17,637 nt of DNA from Fimbriimonadales bacterium. GTDB taxonomy: Bacteria > Armatimonadota > Fimbriimonadia > Fimbriimonadales > GBS-DC. This document shows, one piece after another, positions 6,574 through 13,174 of the stretch. Position 1 is the stretch's first letter. Every line of letters begins with the position of its first letter. A model generated the notes under the pieces. The model was given only the letters and a program-made list of their open reading frames with translations. It was not told the origin of the DNA and searched no databases. The translations under genes were made by a program, and so were the position numbers. The stretch is from contig JAOAES010000235.1 in the NCBI GenBank assembly GCA_026416655.1, positions 1 to 17,637 of the forward strand, in the 5' to 3' direction.

Positions 6574-6777
6574 TCAAGGGTTCCAGCGTTCCAGATGATA
6601 GAGAACCACCTGACGCATGGTGGTCTCCACCTGCTCAACGGTCTGTACGGGCACGCGCAGGCGTTGCGCGAGCGCGTCGCGTTGGTGCGCGGGCAGGCGC
6701 AGGGCGCGCTCGCTCAGCCACTGTCGCAACGTCGGCTTCAACACGCCCCACACCCAGCGCAGTATCGTCTGCCTCAT
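6574..6777 (-). CDS. Small helical protein, function unknown
   Basis: The 67-residue product is basic and probably all-helical: an amphipathic Trp-rich N-terminus (RQTILRWVWGVLKPTLRQWLSE) and two further helices (LPAHQRDALAQRLRV and VQTVEQVETTMRQVVLYHLERW). No clear membrane segment is seen. Translation is well supported by an almost perfect Shine-Dalgarno AGGAGGTGA (minus strand, 6792-6784) 6 nt before the ATG. It starts inside the preceding longer frame and overlaps it by 143 bp in another phase. Its place between phage-like genes suggests it belongs to that block, but no function can be given. Confidence 0.5.
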   Translation of the reverse strand: MRQTILRWVWGVLKPTLRQWLSERALRLPAHQRDALAQRLRVPVQTVEQVETTMRQVVLYHLERWNP

Positions 6778-6952
6778 TCAAACTCACCTCCTCAAGGATG
6801 AGCAAGGGGCATCCCCGAACCGCCTCTGTAAGTTCGGATTCCTCCAGCACCACAAAATCGGGCGCGTTCGGAAACCAGATTCCCCCCTTGCGGTAGCCGC
6901 GAAATAGGGGATGCGGCTTGGCGGAGACTCGATAACGTCGCATCGGGTTCAC
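6635..6952 (-). CDS. Small phage-like protein with low-complexity C-terminus (uncertain)
   Basis: The first ~58 residues look like a real protein: RRYRVSAKPHPLFRGYRKGGIWFPNAPDFVVLEESELTEAVRGCPLLILEEV. The pattern 'basic strand, GxW/F-xP, V-x-L-x-ESEL-x-x-A-x-x-x-P-L-x-I' recalls small Mu-like prophage proteins, but that is weak similarity. The rest (Arg/Ala/Pro-rich, about 75-105) reads like an out-of-frame translation of the overlapping 67-residue gene. The natural protein may therefore end earlier, with a frameshift in this copy, or the overlap may be genuine. The frame starts with GTG at 6952; an in-frame ATG follows at 6943. No clear ribosome binding site is seen for either. Confidence 0.4.
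   Translation of the reverse strand: MNPMRRYRVSAKPHPLFRGYRKGGIWFPNAPDFVVLEESELTEAVRGCPLLILEEVSLNEADDTALGVGRVEADVATVAERARPAPARAPTRRARATPARARTDR
6784..6792 (-). promoter_or_regulatory. Strong ribosome binding site inside an upstream frame
   Basis: AGGAGGTGA on the minus strand, 6 nt before the ATG at 6777, is the best Shine-Dalgarno match in the window. It lies within codons of the frame starting at 6952, so it argues that the 67-residue gene is really translated. Confidence 0.65.
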
Positions 6953-7061
6953 CGTAGTATGGGGATACTTCGAAGACGGCGTGTCAACACCTTACTCGTC
7001 CTCACCGCAAGCCCCCAGCCCGAACTCGGCAGGAGACTTAGAGACTGTTTAAGAAGTCAGA

Positions 7062-7877
7062 TTAGTATCGCGCCGCCTCCCAGAGGCGTAGCAGTCGCTG
7101 AAGCAGCGGCTCCATCTGCTCCAGCGGGTACTGCGTAGCGGCGTCGGAGAGGGCATGCGGTGGGTCGGGGTGCGTCTCCATAAACAGTGCGTCGATGCCA
7201 ACGGCGACGGCGGCGCGCGCCAGCGGTTCAATCGCACTGCGGTCGCCCCCCGACTGCTTGCCCGCGCCGCCCGGACGCTGCACGCTGTGTGTGGCGTCGA
7301 ACACGACGGGAACGCCAAAGCCGCGCATTACGGGCAGTCCTGCCATGTCCACAATCAGCGTGTTGTAGCCGAAACTGGTGCCGCGCTCCGTGAGCAAGAC
7401 GCCCGTCGCGCCGAACGCGCGCAGTTTCTCCACGATGTTGCCCGTGTCCCACGGCGCGAGGAACTGCCCTTTTTTCACATTCACGGGCTTGCCCGTGCGC
7501 GCCGCCGCCGCCAGCAGGTCGGTCTGCCGACACAAGAACGCGGGAATCTGCAGCAGGTCTACCGCTTCCGCCGTCGGCGCGGCTTGCCACGACTCGTGGA
7601 TGTCGGTCGTCACGGGCACGCCGAACTCGCGCCGAATCCGACTGAGCGTCTCCAGCCCCGCCTCGAATCCCTGCCCCCGAAACGAGTCGTGCGCCGTGCG
7701 GTTCGCCTTGTCGAACGACGCTTTAAAAATGTAAGGGATTTCCAGTCGCTGGCAGACGCGCGTCATATGCTCTGCCACGCGCTGACAGAGTTCGAGGCTC
7801 TCGATGACGCAGGGACCTGCAATGAGACACAGCCTGCCGTCACCGACTACGACCTCGCCGACAGAAACGGGGTGCAT
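7062..7877 (-). CDS. kdsA: 3-deoxy-8-phosphooctulonate synthase (KdsA), metal-dependent type
   Basis: KdsA condenses arabinose-5-phosphate with phosphoenolpyruvate to Kdo-8-phosphate, the precursor of the lipopolysaccharide core sugar. The 271-residue TIM-barrel shows IAGPCVIES (19-27), FKASFDKANR (51-60), PVTTDIHE (88-95), LQIPAFLCRQTDLL (109-122), VNVKKGQFLAP (132-142), TERGTSFGYN (163-172), VVFDATHSVQRPGG (191-204), and a C-terminal METHPDPPHALSD. Cys23, His197, Glu234 and Asp245 each lie 12 residues beyond the metal ligands Cys11, His185, Glu222 and Asp233 of Aquifex KdsA, so this is the metal-requiring class rather than the E. coli-like Asn class. It implies a diderm envelope. A TATACT box 6 nt before the ATG suggests a leaderless transcript. 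Confidence 0.95.
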   Translation of the reverse strand: MHPVSVGEVVVGDGRLCLIAGPCVIESLELCQRVAEHMTRVCQRLEIPYIFKASFDKANRTAHDSFRGQGFEAGLETLSRIRREFGVPVTTDIHESWQAAPTAEAVDLLQIPAFLCRQTDLLAAAARTGKPVNVKKGQFLAPWDTGNIVEKLRAFGATGVLLTERGTSFGYNTLIVDMAGLPVMRGFGVPVVFDATHSVQRPGGAGKQSGGDRSAIEPLARAAVAVGIDALFMETHPDPPHALSDAATQYPLEQMEPLLQRLLRLWEAARY

Positions 7878-7883
7878 ACCTCA

Positions 7884-7889
7884 AGTATA
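7884..7889 (-). promoter_or_regulatory. -10 element of a probable leaderless kdsA promoter
   Basis: On the minus strand GGTATACT ends 6 nt before the kdsA ATG at 7877. The GAGGT directly abutting the ATG is too close to act as a normal Shine-Dalgarno sequence, so the start codon is probably at or next to the transcript 5' end. Confidence 0.5.
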
Positions 7890-7898
7890 CCTGCGGTA

Positions 7899-7918
7899 CG
7901 ACGGCGTCCCCGCCGTCG
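7899..7918. repeat. GC-rich 8+8 bp hairpin between kdsA and the SCP2 gene
   Basis: CGACGGCG (7899-7906) and CGCCGTCG (7911-7918) pair around TCCC. It lies just upstream of the candidate kdsA promoter and just after the SCP2 gene on the minus strand. No T-tract follows on either strand, so intrinsic termination is doubtful. Confidence 0.6.
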
Positions 7919-7926
7919 CGCATGGA

Positions 7927-8328
7927 CTACCCCAGCCCCTTCTCCTTCAGATACTCGCGATAGACCGCCACCGCCTGCGGCATCGTGCTGGTGAGCTGCA
8001 TAATGCCGCTGACGCGCCCCTTAGGCTGAATCTTGCGCTGGGTGAACGCCATCATCGCGTTCTCCTGCCCCGTGTAGAGTTTGTGGAACAGATCGGCGGT
8101 AAGCGTCAGTGCGGCTTCCTCCTCACCGTCGGGCTTTTCAGTGACGACCTCCAGCTTGCCCCCGCGTGTGTCGATCCAGAAGTCGATATCGGGCTGCTTG
8201 ATGTGGATGGCGATGAGCATATCCAGCTTCTGCCAGCCCTCGCGTATCACGTCGACATCACGCAGTCGATTGATAAACTCCAGTACGAACGGCTTCGCCT
8301 GTTCCGCGTCTCGATAAGGGAATCCCAT
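7927..8328 (-). CDS. SCP2 sterol-binding-domain protein
   Basis: SCP2 domains form a small alpha/beta fold with a hydrophobic tunnel that binds lipids or fatty acyl groups. Bacterial stand-alone versions are mostly uncharacterised. The 133-residue product is essentially one SCP2 domain. The central part EAALTLTADLFHKLYTGQENAMMAFTQRKIQPKGRVSGIMQLTSTMPQ carries the usual order: a strand ending in T-x-x-D, a helix with G-x-x-x-x-x-x-A-x-x-x-x-K, then a G-x-x-x-x-x-x-L end. GGGGAGGT (minus strand, 8344-8337) 8 nt upstream supports the ATG at 8328. It is upstream of kdsA on the same strand, with 49 bp and a hairpin between, and divergent from the ABC transporter genes. No substrate can be inferred. 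Confidence 0.85.
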   Translation of the reverse strand: MGFPYRDAEQAKPFVLEFINRLRDVDVIREGWQKLDMLIAIHIKQPDIDFWIDTRGGKLEVVTEKPDGEEEAALTLTADLFHKLYTGQENAMMAFTQRKIQPKGRVSGIMQLTSTMPQAVAVYREYLKEKGLG

Positions 8329-8442
8329 CGTTATCTACCTCCCCATGAAGGGTTAGGCGAAGTGGGAAGATTTCCTGCAGGGGTTCATATAAGCGGTTTC
8401 CAAAAACAGGAATCCGCCTTCGCGCTCCGTATGTAATTGAAG

Positions 8443-9786
8443 ATGTCTCGATTTCCGTATGGCGTCTCGGCGGGCGTGATGGCGGGGCTGGCGGTCGCCA
8501 GCGGCGTGTACCTTGCTACACGGCGCGGGCAAAAACAGACCGCTGACCTGCGCCTGTGGACTTTCGCCAAGCCCCACGCCGACGCCTATGTCAAAATGTT
8601 GTCCGACTTTTTGCGTCGCCATCCGGGCAAAACCGTCGATATCCAGATTGTGGCGGGCGAAGCCGTCACCTCGCGCCTGCAAGCCGCCTTCTGGTCGAAC
8701 CTCGATGTACCTGACCTCGTAGAAGTGGAGATTAGCTGGGCGGGCAGTTTCTTCAGGGGCAAGCTGGAGAGCATCGGCTTCCGCGACCTGACCGAGCGGA
8801 TTCACAAGACAGGGCTGTGGAACCGCATCGTGCAGGCGCGGTTCGCCCCCTACACCACGCGCGGGCGCATCTTCGGCATTCCCCACGATGTCCATCCCGT
8901 GATGCTCGCCTACCGCCGCGACCTCGTGGAGAAACTCGGCATCGATGTGGACGCCATCCGCACATGGGACGAGTTCGTGGAAATCGGCAGGCGCGTCACC
9001 GTGCCCGGCAAGCGTTTTATGATGGAGCTGCCCCCCGCAGGCGTCTCCAGCTTCGAGGTGATGCTCTTCCAGCGCGACGGGGGCTATTTTGATCCGCAGG
9101 GCAACTGCACGCTGGACAACGAAATCGCCATCGAGACGATGAAGTATTATGTGCCCCTCGTGGCGGGCAGGTATCGGATTGGGAACGACCTCGGTGGCGG
9201 GCAGATTTTCACCCGCGCGTTGGAGGACGGCTACTACCTGTTTATGGTCGCCCCCGACTGGCGCACGAAGGTGATTGAGCAGGATGTGCCCAAAGTCGGC
9301 GGGCGGATGGCGCTGATGCCCCTGCCCGCGTTCTACCCGGGCGGACGGCGTACCAGCACCTGGGGCGGCACGATGATTGGGATTACGAAACGCTGCGCCG
9401 ACCCCGACCTCGCGTGGGAGCTAATCATGCACCTTTACCTGAACAAGGAGGCGTTAGCCGAGCAGTTCCGCAACACGAACATCCTGCCCCCCGCGCGCGA
9501 TTTGTGGGATCACCCTGCGTACGACGAGCCGCGCCCGTTCTGGAGCAACCAGCCGCTGGGCAGACTGTACGCGAACCTCGCCCCCCAAACCCCGCCTCAG
9601 TACACCAGCCCCTATATCGGATTGGCGAAGGCGAAACTCAGCGAGGCGCTAATCGCCTGCGTGGACTACTACGACCGCTACGGCGCACGCGGCTTCGACG
9701 GGTTCGTGCGCCAGCAGATGGAACGCGCCGCCAGCGAAGTGCGCCGCCAGATGAGGAGGAACCCTTACCTGCATGAAAACGCCTGA
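8443..9786 (+). CDS. ABC transporter extracellular solute-binding protein (sugar type, family 1)
   Basis: This is the substrate receptor of a carbohydrate-type ABC importer. The 447-residue protein has an N-terminal hydrophobic segment (about 7-26, YGVSAGVMAGLAVASGVYLA) followed by basic residues and no lipobox Cys, so it is probably held by an uncleaved anchor or cleaved by signal peptidase I. The mature part shows family-1 features: LRLWTF, a DVPDLVEVE strand, GRIFGIPHDVHPVMLAYRRDLVEKLGI, WDEFVEIGRRV, and GGTMIGITKRCADPDLAWELIMHLYLNKEA. The start could be TTG 8437 or ATG 8443; I prefer ATG. No clear ribosome binding site is present, and a TGTAAT ends 5 nt upstream. The gene overlaps the permease gene by 14 bp. 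The substrate is unknown. Confidence 0.88.
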   Translation: MSRFPYGVSAGVMAGLAVASGVYLATRRGQKQTADLRLWTFAKPHADAYVKMLSDFLRRHPGKTVDIQIVAGEAVTSRLQAAFWSNLDVPDLVEVEISWAGSFFRGKLESIGFRDLTERIHKTGLWNRIVQARFAPYTTRGRIFGIPHDVHPVMLAYRRDLVEKLGIDVDAIRTWDEFVEIGRRVTVPGKRFMMELPPAGVSSFEVMLFQRDGGYFDPQGNCTLDNEIAIETMKYYVPLVAGRYRIGNDLGGGQIFTRALEDGYYLFMVAPDWRTKVIEQDVPKVGGRMALMPLPAFYPGGRRTSTWGGTMIGITKRCADPDLAWELIMHLYLNKEALAEQFRNTNILPPARDLWDHPAYDEPRPFWSNQPLGRLYANLAPQTPPQYTSPYIGLAKAKLSEALIACVDYYDRYGARGFDGFVRQQMERAASEVRRQMRRNPYLHENA

Positions 9787-10711
9787 CCTGCCCGCCAAGA
9801 CCGTTGCGACCACCTCCGCACCGCGCAAACGCCCCCCGCGCGGCGACAAGATTGCCCCCTACCTGTTCGTCGCGCCGTTTCTAATCCTGTTCCTCGTGTT
9901 CGGCGCGTATCCGCTCATCAAGAGCGTGATTCTGGCGTTCTACATCACCAGCGGTCCACGCGATCAAGTGTTCGTCGGGCTGGAGAACTTCCGCTTCCTG
10001 CTTTCTGACCCCGACTTCTGGAAGGCGGTGCGCAACACGGCGGTCTACACCTTCTGGTCGCTCGCGTTGCAGGTGCCGCTGGGGCTGGGCTTGGCGATCC
10101 TGCTCAACTCGCGCTGGGTTAAAGGGCGCGAGTTCTTTCGGCTGGCGTTCTTCTCGCCCAATCTTGTGGGGCAGGTGTTCGTGGGCGTGCTATTCAGCGT
10201 GCTGTTCGTGCCGCAGTACGGGCTGGTGAACCGCTTCCTGCATGCCACAGTAGGCACGCCGTTGGACACGCGCTGGCTGGCGGAGCCGAGCCTCGTGATG
10301 CCCGCGCTGGTGATGACCAGCCTCTGGATGTATGTGGGGATGCACATGGTCTACTTCCTCGCGGGCTTGCAGGCGGTGGAGCGCGAGCTTTATGAAGCGG
10401 CGACCATCGACGGCGCGAACAGCTGGGGGCAGTTCTGGCACGTCACGCTGCCAGGCATCCGCCATGTGCTGATCTTCGTGGTGCTGGTCAGCACGATTGG
10501 CTCGTTCCAGCTGTTCGAGCTGCCGTGGGTGATGTTGGGACGCTCGCCCGGTCCTGACGGCGCAGGGCTGACAATCGTGATGTACCTGTACATCAACGGC
10601 TACGTGGCGGGCGATCTTGGCTACGCCTCTGCAGTGGGCTGGACGCTCGCGCTCGGTCTGCTAATCGTGAGCTTGCTCCAGCTGCGGCTTAGTGGGGGTT
10701 GGAAGGGATAG
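9773..10711 (+). CDS. ABC sugar-transporter permease (MalF/UgpA type)
   Basis: This is an inner-membrane subunit of a binding-protein-dependent importer. The 312-residue protein has a basic, Pro-rich cytoplasmic N-terminus (1-26) and about six membrane helices, the first at about 27-50 (IAPYLFVAPFLILFLVFGAYPL). The EAA loop that contacts the ATPase is clear at about 207-230: LYEAATIDGANSWGQFWHVTLPGI, with the conserved Gly at 214. The gene overlaps the binding protein gene by 14 bp; an AGGAGG lies 13 nt upstream of the ATG, longer than ideal. A MalG/UgpE-type second permease normally follows, but here the next gene is a DNA methyltransferase 15 bp later. The partner permease and the ATPase must therefore be encoded elsewhere, or the operon has been interrupted. 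Confidence 0.93.
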   Translation: MKTPDLPAKTVATTSAPRKRPPRGDKIAPYLFVAPFLILFLVFGAYPLIKSVILAFYITSGPRDQVFVGLENFRFLLSDPDFWKAVRNTAVYTFWSLALQVPLGLGLAILLNSRWVKGREFFRLAFFSPNLVGQVFVGVLFSVLFVPQYGLVNRFLHATVGTPLDTRWLAEPSLVMPALVMTSLWMYVGMHMVYFLAGLQAVERELYEAATIDGANSWGQFWHVTLPGIRHVLIFVVLVSTIGSFQLFELPWVMLGRSPGPDGAGLTIVMYLYINGYVAGDLGYASAVGWTLALGLLIVSLLQLRLSGGWKG

Positions 10712-10713
10712 GG

Positions 10714-10719
10714 TATTAT
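10714..10719 (+). promoter_or_regulatory. -10 element of a probable leaderless methyltransferase promoter
   Basis: GGTATTAT ends 7 nt before the ATG at 10727, with no Shine-Dalgarno sequence in between. It overlaps the end of the preceding permease stop region, so the methyltransferase seems to have its own promoter despite the 15-bp gap. Confidence 0.5.
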
Positions 10720-10726
10720 TCAGCTG

Positions 10727-11785
10727 ATGAGTAATCAAACCTCGATGGCGGTTGAGCGTAGTGTAAAGGACAGCATCCCCTATCTTGACGAGATCGTTCA
10801 GGGCGATTGCTCCACCCTGTTGCGCCACTTACCCAACGAGTGCGTCGACGCCGTCGTTACCAGTCCACCCTACTACCAGCAAAGAGATTATGGCGGACTG
10901 GGGTTGGGCAACGAATCCTCAGTAGAAGAATATATCGAAAAGCTCGTAGCGATTTTCGAGCAGTGCGTTCGCTGCGTAAAGCGCACGGGAAGTATTTTTT
11001 TCAACATAGGCGATAAGTATGTGGATGGTTCTCTTGCGTTAGCGCCCTACCTGTTTGCGCACGCGGCTACTCAGAGAACAGGAGTCAAACTCATCAATAT
11101 CATCACTTGGGTCAAGCCGAATCCCGAGCCTCGCCAGTACCGACGGCGACTGGTGAGTAGCACGGAGCCTATCTTCCACTTTGTCAAGTCGGAGGAGTAC
11201 AAGTACTTCTACGATCGGTTTATGGCGCATCGAGATGTGGTGCGCCAGCGTGTAAAGGCAGGGAATAACATCGGTAGGCAATATCTGGAGCTGATTGAGC
11301 AATCCGACTTGTCGCCCGAGCAGAAGCAAGAGGCACGCCTTGCACTGCAACAGGCAATCGCCGAGGTTCAACGCGGTGAAATCGCTTCATTTCGTATGAA
11401 GATACGCGGTATCCACTCAGAAGCCTATGGGGGCTACGAAGGCGGACGAAAGAACCACCTGCTGAAAAAGGGATTCACGATTATTCGCATGTACGACCGC
11501 GCCCTCAAGCGGGATGTTATTGAGTGCCCCGTAATCGCTTCCAAGTTGGGCAACCATCCTGCAGTGTACCCAGAGTTTCTCGTGCAGGAACTGCTTAGCC
11601 TCACGACAGAGGTGGGTGATGTCGTGCTAGACCCCTTCCTTGGCTCTGGTACAACCGCTGTTGTTGCCAAGCGAATGGGGCGGCACTATGTAGGCTTTGA
11701 GATTAATCCCAGCTATTGCCAGATTGCCCGCCAGCGCGTCAACGAGGTGGAGGTACAACCGAATTTGCTGGAGTTCTTCGTCTGA
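10727..11785 (+). CDS. Site-specific DNA methyltransferase, SPPY type (probable N4-cytosine)
   Basis: This enzyme transfers a methyl group from SAM to an exocyclic amino group in DNA. The 352-residue product has motif IV TSPPY (45-49) near the N-terminus and the SAM-binding motif I DPFLGSGTTAVVAKR (302-316) near the C-terminus, followed by HYVGFEINPSYCQIARQRV. This is the beta-type order of the N-4/N-6 methylase family. SPPY is usual in N4-cytosine enzymes but not exclusive to them. TGSIFFNIGDKY (about 87-98) and IITWVKPNPEPRQYRRR fit motifs V-VIII. The middle (about 155-255), rich in charged residues, probably carries target recognition. The next gene, a candidate nuclease, begins 2 bp after the stop. 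Codon use looks less GC-rich than in the flanking genes. Confidence 0.9.
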   Translation: MSNQTSMAVERSVKDSIPYLDEIVQGDCSTLLRHLPNECVDAVVTSPPYYQQRDYGGLGLGNESSVEEYIEKLVAIFEQCVRCVKRTGSIFFNIGDKYVDGSLALAPYLFAHAATQRTGVKLINIITWVKPNPEPRQYRRRLVSSTEPIFHFVKSEEYKYFYDRFMAHRDVVRQRVKAGNNIGRQYLELIEQSDLSPEQKQEARLALQQAIAEVQRGEIASFRMKIRGIHSEAYGGYEGGRKNHLLKKGFTIIRMYDRALKRDVIECPVIASKLGNHPAVYPEFLVQELLSLTTEVGDVVLDPFLGSGTTAVVAKRMGRHYVGFEINPSYCQIARQRVNEVEVQPNLLEFFV

Positions 11786-11787
11786 AT

Positions 11788-13107
11788 ATGAGTCGCCGTA
11801 AGCACAATCTATCCAAGAAACGCCCTGAGCCACACCTGCGCGTGTATCGCGATAGGAGCGTGCTGGTGTTCGAGGACGGCAGTGAAATCGTTTTTGAGGA
11901 AGGACGTCCTTCCCAAGAAGCACAAGAGCGATACAATCGTATCGTTAATGCGCTTCGAGCAAACTGGCTGGAAACGCTCTACGTGGAACTCCCCACAACA
12001 ATCGATGCCGTTTCTCTTGACGATCAAGCAACCGCTCTTTTAGATCAAATTGTCGATGCCGTAACCAGCGAAGTTGGTCGCGCTGTTGTAGGATTGACAA
12101 TACTTCAGCTCATTGTTAAATGCCTCGAGCCTCGCCAGAGCATTCGCCTGCACAAAGGCGGTACAGGAGACTTTTCGTGGCGTGAAGGAATCTCAATGAG
12201 GCGGCTCGATGCGCGCTTCGTGACCCCCTTCTTGCGGCGACACGGTTTACTGCGTATCAATAAAGACGGACTCTTTATGACGCGCAGCCTCGCCGAGAAC
12301 TATCCCTACACGCAGTTCTACAAAGCAGCGGTACGCGGCGCGAAGCAGGCATGGCTGGATATTATCGACTTGGTGGAAGCAGATGCACTTAACAGCTGCG
12401 ACGCCTTGAAGTATTTACTCGCCAAGCTCAGAAACCGAGCTGACCATTTCCGTGAAATCGCCGAACACGCCTTGCGACTCACTCAAAGTTGGCTGGATAC
12501 GCAACCCACCCCTGTACAGATTCGGGAAACGATTTTGCAGCATATCAACACCTCGGGCTATTCCGCGCGTCTGCTTGAGGTCAGCATGCATACCTTCTTG
12601 CAGACACTGGAAGACCACAACGCTCTACAAGGACGGCTTTTACCTCTCTGTCAAATGCGTACAGCGAACAAGAAACACCGCAACATCGCTGATGTGGAGA
12701 TTGTGAGTGACCAGGAAAGCGTTATAGAGGCGTGGGATGCCAAGTATGGCAAGCCTTATCTGCTCGATGAACTCTACGAACTTGCCGAAAAGCTGGAGGG
12801 AAAAGCGCCCGAAGTAGTGGGATTCGTAGTGGAGCGCGCCCCTGACCTTCGCAGAGACATTCTCGACGCGAAAGGCGCCATTCAGGAGGCGACAGGGGTA
12901 GAGATTCAAATTCTATCCCTTGAAGAGTGGCTTAATTTTTACTTCCAGCGCACGAACCTTATTGACCAACAAGAAGCCGTTTTTCGAGCGTGGGCAATTG
13001 CCTACATCGAAATACTATGTCAAAAACGCCGCAATCGCGCTCCTATTGACGAACCTGCCGACCAATGGGTGGAAGACTGGATTCAGCTTTTGCGAGTGAA
13101 AGCGTAG
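11788..13107 (+). CDS. Candidate restriction endonuclease, unrecognised family with possible PD-(D/E)XK site
   Basis: I do not recognise the family. The 439-residue protein has a basic N-terminus (RRKHNLSKKRPEP), a middle that looks helical and possibly DNA-binding (GGTGDFSWREGISMRRLDARFVTPFLRRHGLLRI, about 127-160), and a C-terminal domain with IADVEI (Asp302, Glu304) and, 14 residues after Asp302, WDAKYGKPY (Asp317-Ala-Lys319). D-x14-D-x-K in strand-like surroundings is a plausible PD-(D/E)XK centre, as in many type II restriction enzymes and Holliday-type nucleases. The gene starts 2 bp after the SPPY methyltransferase and is followed by a second methyltransferase, which supports a restriction role. 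The ATG at 11788 was chosen because the upstream extension is out-of-frame methyltransferase sequence. Parts of the gene are clearly lower in GC than its neighbours, suggesting transfer. Confidence 0.6.
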   Translation: MSRRKHNLSKKRPEPHLRVYRDRSVLVFEDGSEIVFEEGRPSQEAQERYNRIVNALRANWLETLYVELPTTIDAVSLDDQATALLDQIVDAVTSEVGRAVVGLTILQLIVKCLEPRQSIRLHKGGTGDFSWREGISMRRLDARFVTPFLRRHGLLRINKDGLFMTRSLAENYPYTQFYKAAVRGAKQAWLDIIDLVEADALNSCDALKYLLAKLRNRADHFREIAEHALRLTQSWLDTQPTPVQIRETILQHINTSGYSARLLEVSMHTFLQTLEDHNALQGRLLPLCQMRTANKKHRNIADVEIVSDQESVIEAWDAKYGKPYLLDELYELAEKLEGKAPEVVGFVVERAPDLRRDILDAKGAIQEATGVEIQILSLEEWLNFYFQRTNLIDQQEAVFRAWAIAYIEILCQKRRNRAPIDEPADQWVEDWIQLLRVKA

Positions 13108-13162
13108 AATATCCAAACCACACTACGGTATGGACGGAACAGCATCTCAAAAAAGAGACAGG

Positions 13163-13168
13163 TATCAT
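13163..13168 (+). promoter_or_regulatory. -10 element of a probable leaderless second methyltransferase promoter
   Basis: GGTATCAT ends 6 nt before the ATG at 13175. The element lies downstream of the alternative ATG at 13130, which argues for the 13175 start. No Shine-Dalgarno sequence is visible. Confidence 0.5.
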
Positions 13169-13174
13169 ACTCCT

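Noticed and set aside
5468..6952. Complete prophage
   Set aside because: No integrase, terminase, portal, capsid, tail or lysis gene and no flanking attachment repeats are visible.
7899..7918. Intrinsic terminator
   Set aside because: The stem is GC-rich, but no T-tract follows on either strand.
13130..13174. Upstream ATG start for the second methyltransferase
   Set aside because: The extra 15 residues are hydrophilic and not family-like, and a -10 box lies between this ATG and the better one at 13175.
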